Part shown: piece by piece, positions 37,400 to 44,155 of the stretch
Layout: each line of letters starts with the position of its first letter
Numbering within the stretch: the first letter of the stretch is position 1
NCBI GenBank assembly: GCA_030426385.1
Contig: JAUHYI010000036.1
Location: forward strand, 1-44,155
Reading direction: 5' to 3'
Source of the DNA: Phycisphaerae bacterium
GTDB taxonomy: Bacteria; Planctomycetota; Phycisphaerae; Phycisphaerales; Phycisphaeraceae
Length of the DNA stretch: 44,155 bases
The notes under the pieces: model-generated
The model's database searches: none
What the model saw: the letters and a program-made list of their open reading frames with translations, nothing else
What the model was told of the DNA's origin: nothing
Position numbers and translations under genes: made by a program

Positions 37400-37427
37400 G
37401 GGTTCAGGGTCTGGGGTCTAGGGTCTA
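37400..37427. repeat. Four tandem GGGTCTA-like heptamers
   Basis: GGGTTCA, GGGTCTG, GGGTCTA, GGGTCTA in direct tandem. Four GGG runs at seven-base spacing make a telomere-like G-quadruplex motif in the groEL2-dnaJ gap. A (TG)n run and a G7-A-G5 tract follow at 37544-37571. Confidence 0.75.
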
Positions 37428-37614
37428 GTCAGGCGACAACTAGATCGAACTGGACCACGGATGTTGAGCCCTGTTTTTTTAGCCGACGTCACGAAAACAA
37501 GTTGGCTAGACACCAGCAAAACCGTCAGAAAATGCAGGGGAAATGTGTGTGTGTGTAAGGGGGGGAGGGGGATGAACCAAACTGGGCAGAGGCCCCGAGA
37601 ACAAGACCGTACCT

Positions 37615-38748
37615 ATGGCAACGCAACGCGATTACTACGAGATATTGTCGGTGGAACGGACGGCTGATGGGGACACCATCAAGCGAAGCTATCGCAAGTT
37701 AGCCATGAAGTATCACCCGGACCGCAATCCGGATGACAGCGAAGCGGAAACGAAATTCAAAGAAGCGGCTGAGGCGTACGAGGTTTTATCCGATCAGGAA
37801 AAACGCCAACGTTACGATCAGTATGGCCACGAGGGTTTGCGTGGTACCAGCGGTCACGATTTTTCGCACATGAATGCGGGCGATATATTTTCGATGTTCG
37901 AAGATATATTCGGCGGTCAGATGGGTGGCCGAGGTCGCGGTCGAAGTCGAGGCCAGGCCCAGCGTGGTTATGATCTGGAAACGCAGGTGACGTTGACGCT
38001 CGAAGAAGTCGCGACCGGCGTTGAAAAAGAAATTGATTTCACGCGACAGGATTTGTGCGATACATGCAAAGGCACCGGCGGCAAGCCGGGCGTCGATCCG
38101 GTGACGTGTGTGACATGTGCCGGTGCCGGTCAAGTGCAGCAGGCTGGGTTCGGCGGAATGTTCCGCATGGTCACGACATGCCCCGCGTGCAACGGCGCGG
38201 GCAAAGCGTATCCACAAAAATGCACGGATTGCAGTGGCCAGGGGCGCAAGCCGAAAAAGCGTGTGGTGCAGGTAAAAATCCCAGCGGGTATCCATGAAGG
38301 CCAAGCGGTGCGTGTGCCCGGCGAAGGCGAACCGGCCCAGGCTGGCGCGGGTCAACCGGGTGATCTGCATGTGGCGATTCGCGTCAAAGAGCACGAGGTG
38401 TTTCAACGTGATGGCGATGATCTGGTCATTCAGATGCCCATCAGTTTCACGCAGGCAGCGCTGGGGACCGAAGTGGAAGTGCCGACGATCGACGGCAGCG
38501 AGCGAGCCGAGTTGACGATCAAACCCGGCACGCAACATGGCACGGTGTCAAGGCTGGCAGGCAAAGGATTGCCTAACTTGCGCAGCGGTCGCGCGGGCGA
38601 ACTGGTCATCATGTTGTTGGTCGAGATTCCGAAAAAACTGTCGAGCCGACAAGAAGAATTGTTACGCGAATTTGCCGAGACCGAAGACCGTGATGTGATG
38701 CCCCACCGCAGTGGGTTCCTGGATCGGATTAAAGATTATTTGAGCTGA
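37615..38748 (+). CDS. dnaJ: Chaperone DnaJ (Hsp40)
   Basis: A 377-residue type I DnaJ that delivers clients to DnaK and stimulates its ATPase. The J domain (residues 1-70) has HPD at 34-36. The G/F linker is short and Arg/Gly-rich (near 100-118). Four CxxCxGxG zinc repeats follow ([32 protein letters not shown]), then the C-terminal client-binding domains. Length is standard. No clear ribosome site precedes the ATG; a GT/G-run tract lies about 45-70 bases upstream. grpE follows 19 bases later, but dnaK is not in the window. Confidence 0.96.
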   Translation: MATQRDYYEILSVERTADGDTIKRSYRKLAMKYHPDRNPDDSEAETKFKEAAEAYEVLSDQEKRQRYDQYGHEGLRGTSGHDFSHMNAGDIFSMFEDIFGGQMGGRGRGRSRGQAQRGYDLETQVTLTLEEVATGVEKEIDFTRQDLCDTCKGTGGKPGVDPVTCVTCAGAGQVQQAGFGGMFRMVTTCPACNGAGKAYPQKCTDCSGQGRKPKKRVVQVKIPAGIHEGQAVRVPGEGEPAQAGAGQPGDLHVAIRVKEHEVFQRDGDDLVIQMPISFTQAALGTEVEVPTIDGSERAELTIKPGTQHGTVSRLAGKGLPNLRSGRAGELVIMLLVEIPKKLSSRQEELLREFAETEDRDVMPHRSGFLDRIKDYLS

Positions 38749-38767
38749 ATGAATCGCGAGGTGCGTG

Positions 38768-39418
38768 ATGGGTGCTGATAATATGGCGAATAACCAAGAC
38801 AACCAAGATAACCGAGACCACATGGAAGACAGGCCGACGGAAAACCAACCGGGCAACCCGCATGAAGGCACCGGCGGTATCGGTGCAGACGGCGCTTACG
38901 ATATCGACGAACCTGCGCCGGGCGATGAAACGCTCGCGTTTGAAAGCGGCAAAGATGGCAAAGGATTGAGCGAGCTGGATGCACTGCGTCGTGATCACGA
39001 AGAGTTACAACAGCGATTGCTGCGCGTGTCTGCTGATTACCAGAATTTCGTGCGACGTTCGAACATGAACATCCAATCCGCGCGCGAAGAAGCCACATCG
39101 AAAATTGTCAAAGCACTGGTGCCTGTGTTGGATAACATCGATGCCGCGATGGCTGTGGATGCGGACAAGGCGACGCTGGAAAATCTGATGGCCGGCGTGC
39201 AAATCGTGGGTGATGAATTCAGCAAAACCCTGGCGTCGTTCGGCGTGACCAAACTTACCGCTGAAGCTGGCGACGAGTTTGACCCCAACCAACACGAAGC
39301 CCTGATGCGACAACCCGCCGAAGACATTGAAACCAATCACGTGGTCGCGATGTTGCAAGCCGGCTATGCGTTAGGTGATAAAACGCTTCGGCCTGTGAAG
39401 GTCACGGTTGCGGAATAA
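38768..39418 (+). CDS. grpE: Nucleotide exchange factor GrpE
   Basis: A 216-residue GrpE, which releases ADP from DnaK. GAGG at 38758-38761 supports the ATG at 38768. The first 60 residues are acidic and disordered. A long coiled-coil follows (LDALRRDHEELQQRLLRVSADYQNF, then VLDNIDAAM), and the C-terminal beta domain has FDPNQHEALMRQP and GYALGDKTLRPVKVTV. It is in an operon with dnaJ. Confidence 0.95.
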   Translation: MGADNMANNQDNQDNRDHMEDRPTENQPGNPHEGTGGIGADGAYDIDEPAPGDETLAFESGKDGKGLSELDALRRDHEELQQRLLRVSADYQNFVRRSNMNIQSAREEATSKIVKALVPVLDNIDAAMAVDADKATLENLMAGVQIVGDEFSKTLASFGVTKLTAEAGDEFDPNQHEALMRQPAEDIETNHVVAMLQAGYALGDKTLRPVKVTVAE

Positions 39419-39476
39419 GACCAGGCCGTAGGCGAAAATTTCTGATTGATAAAAAGATTCGCAGGAGATATAGACG

Positions 39477-39902
39477 ATGCCAACGTATGAATATGCGTGC
39501 GATGCGTGCGGTCATGAGTTTGAAGAATTTCAATCAATGACAGCCAAGCGTTTGAAGAAATGTCCTGAATGTGGCAAGCCGAAGCTGCAACGTTTAATCG
39601 GAACGGGTGCCGCGGTGATTTTCAAAGGGTCAGGTTTCTACGAAACGGATTACCGTTCGGATAGCTATCACAAAGATGCGAAAGCTGACACGAAATCAAC
39701 CGAATCAAACTCAAGCTCGAGCGACAGTGACAGCAAGTCAACGAGCAGCAGTGACAGTAAAACCGATAGCAGTGCCAGCAGCGGTTCGGATAGCAGTTCG
39801 TCCACAAAAACACCAAGCAAAGACGGCGCGGCCAAGAAATCAGGAACTGATTCGGGAACGAATTCGTCCAGCAAAAGCAAGGGCAGTAAGAAGAAAGATT
39901 GA
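39477..39902 (+). CDS. FmdB-type zinc-ribbon protein with Ser-rich tail
   Basis: The 141-residue protein starts with the FmdB regulatory-protein fold: MPTYEYACDACGHEFEEFQ, then CPECGKPKLQRLIGTGAAVIFKGSGFY. The two CxxC pairs should bind one zinc. Residues 75-141 are almost only Ser, Asp, Lys and Thr, a disordered tail. The role of this family is not settled. It is 58 bases after grpE and is preceded by AGGAG, so it is likely in the same transcript. Its stop lies 12 bases from the convergent TlpA-like gene. Confidence 0.85.
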   Translation: MPTYEYACDACGHEFEEFQSMTAKRLKKCPECGKPKLQRLIGTGAAVIFKGSGFYETDYRSDSYHKDAKADTKSTESNSSSSDSDSKSTSSSDSKTDSSASSGSDSSSSTKTPSKDGAAKKSGTDSGTNSSSKSKGSKKKD

Positions 39903-39914
39903 CGGTGCAATCCG

Positions 39915-41246
39915 TTATGGTGATGTGGGGGGCGTGGGGGGGAGGAGTTGTTCGATGTCGTGGCGCATTTTTTGTTCGTAGTTGGGGGCGAATCCGGTAT
40001 GCACGCGTTTGACGATGCCATCCTTGATGATGACGGTGGTGGGCAACACGCTTGAGCCATAAGCGGGCAATGACATTTGCTGAGGGTCCATGAGGACGGG
40101 CAGTGTGACATTGATTTCCTGCATGGTTTGGCGCGCGAGTGCGGGGGTTTCGCCGACGTTGATGGTGTAGATATCAACGGGTAATTTTTCCTGTTCGACC
40201 CATTGATTGACCGCTTGCAAATGTGGCAACGCGATGCGACAGGGGTTACACCAACTGGCCCAGAAGTCGAGCACAACAATGCGATCGCCTGCGTCCGCGA
40301 TTTTGAAACGTTTACCCTCGCTGTCAAGAATTTCCAGATCCAATTCGGGTGCAGGTTGATCGACGATGCCCTGAGCCTGGGCACCGGGTTGATTGGCACC
40401 CGCGTGTCGTTGAGCTGCGGCGCTGTTCTGAACCATTTCCTGAAGCGTGGGGTAGGCGATCATGCCCGCGGTATCAAAGGCGAACGCGCTTTCGGGCAAT
40501 ACCTGACCTGTGGAGGTTTGCGAGATGACAAATGCCGTGCGCAGCTGCGCATCGATGGCACCTTCTTTCTGCGTCGACTCGATCACCAGTTCCGTGATAC
40601 GGCCCGACTGTGGATCAACTTTTAAAATGTGATCCGAGCCGGCGACACTGGCGGACCATGTGTTGTTGGCATGGGTGGCAGTGGTGGGATTGCCCAGGAC
40701 CAGTTGCAGCGCCTGTGCTTCTTGCTGCATGAGCATGGCCAGGTCGGGCAACAATGGATTGACCGCTGGCGGAACGATGCCTGCGAGCAGTTCGATGGTG
40801 CTGGAGCCGAACGGTTGAGCAAGGGTGGCATCCATGTAGACATCGGGGAACAGTTCGGTTTTGAATTGCACACGGTCGGCAGTGATGAGCATGTCCCACT
40901 GCGGGCCGACCAGATGCAGGCGTTGGCCCGTACGATCGAAAGCAAGGTCGTAATAGGTCTGTTCGATGCGGGTGATACGCCCGGCCTTGTTGGAGAATGA
41001 CATATCCACGCGCGACTGATAGAAATCGTCGGCTTGATAGATGGCGTGCAGGTCATGCGGATCTTGCCTGGCTTGATTAGCTTGATTAGCTTGGTCAGGC
41101 GCGGCACTGGCAGGACTGGCAGGACTGGCAGCCGTCGCAGGCGTCTGGGCCTGAACGTAGGCGGGCGAGAGGGTTATCGTGAATGCTCCCGCGAAAAAAG
41201 CGTAGCAAAGCGCGATAAAAACGGCGGATTGTCGAAAATTGATCAT
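39915..41246 (-). CDS. Exported TlpA-like thioredoxin-fold protein with N-terminal LolA/DUF2092-like domain
   Basis: The ATG at 41246 follows AGGAG and gives a signal peptide ending near YVQAQ. A longer in-frame start 51 bases upstream lacks these. After an Ala/Pro/Gln-rich stretch, residues 65-270 resemble the LolA-like or DUF2092 beta-sheet domain (FYQSRVDMSFSNKAGRI; QWDMLITADRVQFKT). Residues about 310-430 form a TlpA/ResA-type thioredoxin domain with the redox pair in FWASWCNPC and the cis-proline in SSVLPTTVII. The 443-residue protein probably acts in extracytoplasmic thiol reduction or delivery. A Pro-rich end is encoded by a G/C-run tract. Confidence 0.8.
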   Translation of the reverse strand: MINFRQSAVFIALCYAFFAGAFTITLSPAYVQAQTPATAASPASPASAAPDQANQANQARQDPHDLHAIYQADDFYQSRVDMSFSNKAGRITRIEQTYYDLAFDRTGQRLHLVGPQWDMLITADRVQFKTELFPDVYMDATLAQPFGSSTIELLAGIVPPAVNPLLPDLAMLMQQEAQALQLVLGNPTTATHANNTWSASVAGSDHILKVDPQSGRITELVIESTQKEGAIDAQLRTAFVISQTSTGQVLPESAFAFDTAGMIAYPTLQEMVQNSAAAQRHAGANQPGAQAQGIVDQPAPELDLEILDSEGKRFKIADAGDRIVVLDFWASWCNPCRIALPHLQAVNQWVEQEKLPVDIYTINVGETPALARQTMQEINVTLPVLMDPQQMSLPAYGSSVLPTTVIIKDGIVKRVHTGFAPNYEQKMRHDIEQLLPPTPPTSP

Positions 41247-41425
41247 GATAGCTCCTGAATTGGACGAATGACTGTAGCGCAGTCGGAGGCGTTTCACAAG
41301 TGCGGTTGCAGCGTTTGGCTGTGACCACTACGATGCCTGCCTGCAAATAACAGATGGCCGTTGGCCGTTATTCCTAATTACCCGTATTTTCCCCTACTAT
41401 TTCCCCCTACACGGAGAGTTTGCCG

Positions 41426-42676
41426 ATGTCCGGCCAAGATCTGATCGCGCCCCACGGTGGTGTTCTCGTTAATCGTTTTGCTTCTGATGAAGCAGCCCTG
41501 CGTAGCCAAGCCGAAGGGTTGACCAAGGTGGCGGTAAGTGCGGCTGACCTGTCGACGGTGTATCGCATCGCTGACGGCACCCTGAGCCCGTTGACCGGCC
41601 CGATGAACGAAGAGGTGTACAACCAGGTGCTGGACACGCAGACGATCAATGCCAACGGTAAGACGCTGGCGTGGACGATCCCGTTGGCGTTCCCGGTCAC
41701 CTCGGACGTGGCAGGCACGTTGAAGGCCGGCCAGGCCGTGGCCTTGACCAATCCTGATGGCGAAGTCGTGGCCACGTTGGAAATCGGTTCGGTCTTCGCA
41801 TGGGACAAGCCCAAATATTTGAAGAGCGTCTATCGCACCGAGCGCACCGATCATCCGGGCGCTGACATGGTGATGAAAAACGATGCGGACAAGACTCACC
41901 TGATCGGTGGCGAGCTATCCGTGTTGGCCCAGCCGAAAAATCCGCATTTCGGACAGTACGTGTTAAGCCCTGCCGAAACGCGCAAGCTGGTGGCGGAAAA
42001 AGGTTGGGACGCGGTCGTCGCATTCCAAACCCGTAACCCATTGCACCGAGCCCACGAATATGCGTTGGTGTACGGCCTGGAATGTTTGCTGCGTGATGGC
42101 AAAAATGCGGGCGCGGTGTTGAACCCATTGGTCGGCGAGACCAAGGGCGATGACGTGTCGGCTGAAATCCGTATGCAGACCTACGAAAAATTGATCGCAT
42201 CGCGTGAGATGGGCGTGGGCGACAGCGATGCCGAATTGTGGGGCAAGGTCGGCGGCAGCGTCCCCGATCGTGTGATCCTGCTGGGCCTCGACATCAAGAT
42301 GTTCTACGGCGGACCAAGCGAAGCGATCATGCACGCGATCTATCGCCAGAACTTCGGCTACACGCACATCATCATCGGCCGTAAACATGCCGACGCACCG
42401 TTCGCTGATGGCAGCGCGATCTGGGGCGACTTTGATGCGCATGAAATTTTCGACAGCCTCAAGGGCGAACTGGCCATCGATCCGGTCAAGGTCGGCTTCG
42501 CGGCGTACTACGAATCGATGGGCCGAGTCGATCTGATGGAAAACCACAGCGACGAAAAGCCTGTCTTCATCAGTGGCAAGCAAGTGCGTGCAACCCTGCA
42601 ATCAGGCGAACAGGTTGACCCACGCATCATGCGCCCCAGCACGAGCGAAATCCTGGCCGCGGCAATGAAACAGTGA
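41426..42676 (+). CDS. sat: Sulfate adenylyltransferase (ATP sulfurylase)
   Basis: The enzyme joins sulfate and ATP to make adenosine phosphosulfate. ATG 41426 has GGAG nine bases before it. The 416-residue protein is the homo-oligomeric Sat type: [11 protein letters not shown] near 199-209 (the HxxH-like nucleotide site), [13 protein letters not shown], and [10 protein letters not shown] near 316-325, where many Sat proteins read [17 protein letters not shown] is near the end. It can serve assimilation or dissimilation. No APS kinase or reductase is adjacent, and no sulfatases are seen in the window. Confidence 0.93.
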   Translation: MSGQDLIAPHGGVLVNRFASDEAALRSQAEGLTKVAVSAADLSTVYRIADGTLSPLTGPMNEEVYNQVLDTQTINANGKTLAWTIPLAFPVTSDVAGTLKAGQAVALTNPDGEVVATLEIGSVFAWDKPKYLKSVYRTERTDHPGADMVMKNDADKTHLIGGELSVLAQPKNPHFGQYVLSPAETRKLVAEKGWDAVVAFQTRNPLHRAHEYALVYGLECLLRDGKNAGAVLNPLVGETKGDDVSAEIRMQTYEKLIASREMGVGDSDAELWGKVGGSVPDRVILLGLDIKMFYGGPSEAIMHAIYRQNFGYTHIIIGRKHADAPFADGSAIWGDFDAHEIFDSLKGELAIDPVKVGFAAYYESMGRVDLMENHSDEKPVFISGKQVRATLQSGEQVDPRIMRPSTSEILAAAMKQ

Positions 42677-42714
42677 GCCGCAACCGCGACTGAAAAACCT
42701 AAGAAAACCAGACG

Positions 42715-42752
42715 TTTTGGCCGCAAATGGACGCAAATGAACGCGAATTTTT
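42715..42752. repeat. GCARATGRAC-type repeat overlapping the GxxExxY start
   Basis: Direct decamer-like units GCAAATGGAC GCAAATGAAC GCGAATTT preceded by GGCC. The gene's ATG at 42727 lies inside, so the first eight residues (MDANEREF) are encoded by repeat DNA. It is the same repeat as the ends of the 35535-35688 element. Confidence 0.8.
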
Positions 42753-43113
42753 AGAGCGATGCGCTCATGCTGCTATCGGGGCCGCATTTGAGGTCAGTAA
42801 TGTTCTAGGCGTCGGGTTCCTGGAAAAAGTGTATGAAAATGCACTAGCGGTCGAACTGCGCGAACGTGGTTTTTATGTTGAACAGCAAGTCGCGTTGGAC
42901 GTGCAATACAAAAACGTGACGGTTGGTCATTATGTGCCTGATCTGCTGATCGAAAAATGTTTAATTGTGGAATTGAAATGCGCGGACCATCTGTGCAACG
43001 AACATCTGGCGCAATGCTTGAATTATTTAAAAGCAACATCGTTGCCATTGGCGTTGTTGTTCAATTTCAAGCCCACAAAAGTAGAATTCAAACGTATCGT
43101 CCATAACTACTAA
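42727..43113 (+). CDS. GxxExxY family protein (PD-(D/E)xK nuclease-like)
   Basis: A 128-residue protein of the GxxExxY family, named after the motif seen here as GFLEKVYENAL (residues 30-40). The core IGAAFEVSNVLGVGFLEKVY, then YVPDLLIEKCLIVELKC (near 72-88) and NYLKATSLPLALLFNF, match the family and carry a PD-(D/E)xK-like Asp, Glu and Lys set, so a nuclease fold is likely. The biological role is not established. The gene is bracketed by copies of one short repeat on both sides, and the start codon is within the left copy. This suggests the gene travels with the repeat. Confidence 0.88.
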   Translation: MDANEREFLERCAHAAIGAAFEVSNVLGVGFLEKVYENALAVELRERGFYVEQQVALDVQYKNVTVGHYVPDLLIEKCLIVELKCADHLCNEHLAQCLNYLKATSLPLALLFNFKPTKVEFKRIVHNY

Positions 43114-43120
43114 ATCCTAA

Positions 43121-43153
43121 ATCTGCGTTCATCGGCGTCCATCTGCGGCTAAA
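43121..43153. repeat. Right-hand inverted copy of the GCARATGRAC repeat
   Basis: ATCTGCGTTC ATCGGCGTCC ATCTGCGGCTAAA, the inverse of the left copy, begins seven bases after the GxxExxY stop. It gives the gene inverted terminal repeats. Confidence 0.8.
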
Positions 43154-43182
43154 TTACGAACGGTAGTTTCCAAGGCGGAATG

Positions 43183-43219
43183 ATTCGCGTGTATTCGCGT
43201 TCATTTGCGGCTAAAATTT
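43183..43219. repeat. Second right-hand copy of the repeat
   Basis: ATTCGCGTGT ATTCGCGTTC ATTTGCGGCTAAA, same orientation as the copy at 43121. Its GCAAAT/GCGAAT variant matches the left copy at 42715 better than its neighbour does, so the real partner of the left end may be this one. Confidence 0.75.
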
Positions 43220-43281
43220 CAGCTCTCCCACACGCTGCGATTTTTAGCTACGTGGTTTCTAATTTTTCAACACGGTGACCT

Positions 43282-44049
43282 ATGCCACAACATGCGATTG
43301 AAATCGATCATCACGGCATGACGTTACGCGGGACAGCCCATGTGCCCGTGGGGTCGAAACGATTTCCAACGGTGATGATGTTGCATGGGTTTACCGGGCA
43401 GCGCATTGAGTCGGGGTTTTTATATGTGCATTTGGCCCGGGCGATGGAAGCGATTGGCATCGCAGTGGTGCGTTTTGATTTCATGCACTCGGGCGAGTCC
43501 GACGGATCGTTCGAACAGATGCTGGTGACAGGCGAGGTGGCTGATGCTTTGCGTGTGACCGAATGGATGGGCTCGCAGCCTTACGTGGATCGATCACGGC
43601 TGGGGGTGATTGGATTTTCATTGGGCGGGCTGGTGGCTGGTTGTGTGACCGGGCGCAGCGATGCGTTTAAGTCGCGGGTGCTGATCGCGCCGACGACCTC
43701 AACAAACATGAACCAATTCAACAAGAAGAACGTCGATGCGAACGGCAAGGTCGCGGTGGGACCACACACATTACATCCGGATTTTTTTAACGATGTGATG
43801 GCACTTGATACCGCGCACGAAGCGGCGCAACGAGTCATGCCAACCCTATTGATTCAAGGGACGGGTGATACAGCTGTGACCCCTGCGGTAAGTCAGGCTT
43901 TTATTGACGCGATGGTCGAAGCTGGCGCAGTTGGCGACCTGACTCCGGAACATGTCCTGGTCCCCGATGCGGACCACGGATTCTCCTCCCCTGCCTGGCG
44001 ACGACAACTAACCGATGAGGTCGTCGGGTTTATGCAACGAACATTGTGA
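43282..44049 (+). CDS. Alpha/beta hydrolase, serine esterase-like
   Basis: A 255-residue single-domain alpha/beta hydrolase without a signal peptide. Features: oxyanion HGFTG near residue 35, nucleophile in GFSLGG near 113, acid in GTGDTAV near 195, and His in DADHGFSS near 234. The pattern resembles the esterase/dienelactone-type group (cinnamoyl esterase-like proteins share the HGFTG start). The substrate is unknown. It stands alone after the GxxExxY element. Confidence 0.85.
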   Translation: MPQHAIEIDHHGMTLRGTAHVPVGSKRFPTVMMLHGFTGQRIESGFLYVHLARAMEAIGIAVVRFDFMHSGESDGSFEQMLVTGEVADALRVTEWMGSQPYVDRSRLGVIGFSLGGLVAGCVTGRSDAFKSRVLIAPTTSTNMNQFNKKNVDANGKVAVGPHTLHPDFFNDVMALDTAHEAAQRVMPTLLIQGTGDTAVTPAVSQAFIDAMVEAGAVGDLTPEHVLVPDADHGFSSPAWRRQLTDEVVGFMQRTL

Positions 44050-44096
44050 GCCACGCTAAGCCGCAAGCGACGGCCCGAGGCACGCCAAGGAAATAC

Positions 44097-44152
44097 GGGG
44101 GAATGTGTGGTGTGTGGGGGGGGATTGGGGGGTCGTGGGGGGTAGTGGGGGG
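44097..44152 (+). repeat. G-run array at the right edge
   Basis: Runs of G5, G8, G6, G6 and G6 lie within 56 bases (44097-44101, 44116-44123, 44127-44132, 44137-44142, 44147-44152), joined by short TAGT- or TCGT-like spacers. This is a strong G-quadruplex motif downstream of the hydrolase gene. It continues beyond the window. Confidence 0.85.
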
Positions 44153-44155
44153 TAG

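Noticed and set aside
37400..37572. Telomere-like heptamers as evidence of a linear replicon end
   Set aside because: Only four imperfect units, embedded between chaperone genes, with ordinary genes on both sides.

Overview
The window looks like a chromosomal segment of a Planctomycetota bacterium, probably class Phycisphaerae. This is an inference from several signs together: a PEP-CTERM surface protein next to a planctomycete-style prepilin-like protein, an oversized SecA without the usual C-terminal zinc motif, two GroELs around one GroES, a planctomycete-style tyrosine integrase, and many G- or C-run tracts between genes. There is no rRNA, so the placement rests on protein style alone.

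Layout. (1) 1-1664: a dead integration module. On the minus strand, the first codons of an IS630-like transposase run off the left edge, next to a tyrosine integrase that carries an internal stop and breaks off before its catalytic residues. Upstream of it lie phased TGTCTTA repeats, a terminator and tRNA-Ser(GGA). (2) 1747-2472: truB. (3) 2898-22359: a glycan and uronate utilisation locus. Leftward genes encode an SDR dehydrogenase, a UxuA-like mannonate dehydratase and an SMP-30 lactonase-like protein. A divergent GntR/LacI-type regulator follows, then eleven more rightward genes: a PEP-CTERM repeat protein, a prepilin-like protein, an exported GH89-like alpha-N-acetylglucosaminidase, three tightly overlapping cytoplasmic proteins of no assigned family, a Gfo/Idh/MocA oxidoreductase, a GH4 glycosidase, a cupin, a creatininase-like hydrolase, an SDR and an enolase-superfamily dehydratase. 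(4) 22740-27263: a two-gene sugar ABC importer of unusual build. The solute-binding protein is fused to the MalF-type permease, and the MalG-type permease carries a large extracytoplasmic insertion. No ATPase gene is present. (5) 28190-32847: secA, preceded by a small membrane or secreted protein with a triple-proline C-terminus, reminiscent in position of SecM. (6) 33367-39902: a chaperone cluster groEL1-groES-groEL2-dnaJ-grpE plus an FmdB-type zinc-ribbon protein. A roughly 155-bp palindromic, MITE-like element lies between groES and groEL2. (7) 39915-44155: a TlpA-like thioredoxin protein, ATP sulfurylase, a GxxExxY protein gene embedded in copies of the same repeat that bounds the palindromic element, an alpha/beta hydrolase, and a G-run tract at the right edge.

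How the genes may work together. GH89 activity and a UxuA-type dehydratase point to a glycan containing N-acetylglucosamine and hexuronate, a heparosan-like backbone being one possibility. The exported GH89 would trim outside the cytoplasm. The fused importer, which converges on the operon, could bring in oligosaccharides. GH4 and the three unassigned proteins would finish depolymerisation inside. The two SDRs, the Gfo/Idh/MocA enzyme, the lactonase and the two dehydratases would oxidise and dehydrate the sugar acids towards 2-keto-3-deoxy acids. The kinase and aldolase are not in the window. The substrate is inferred, not shown.
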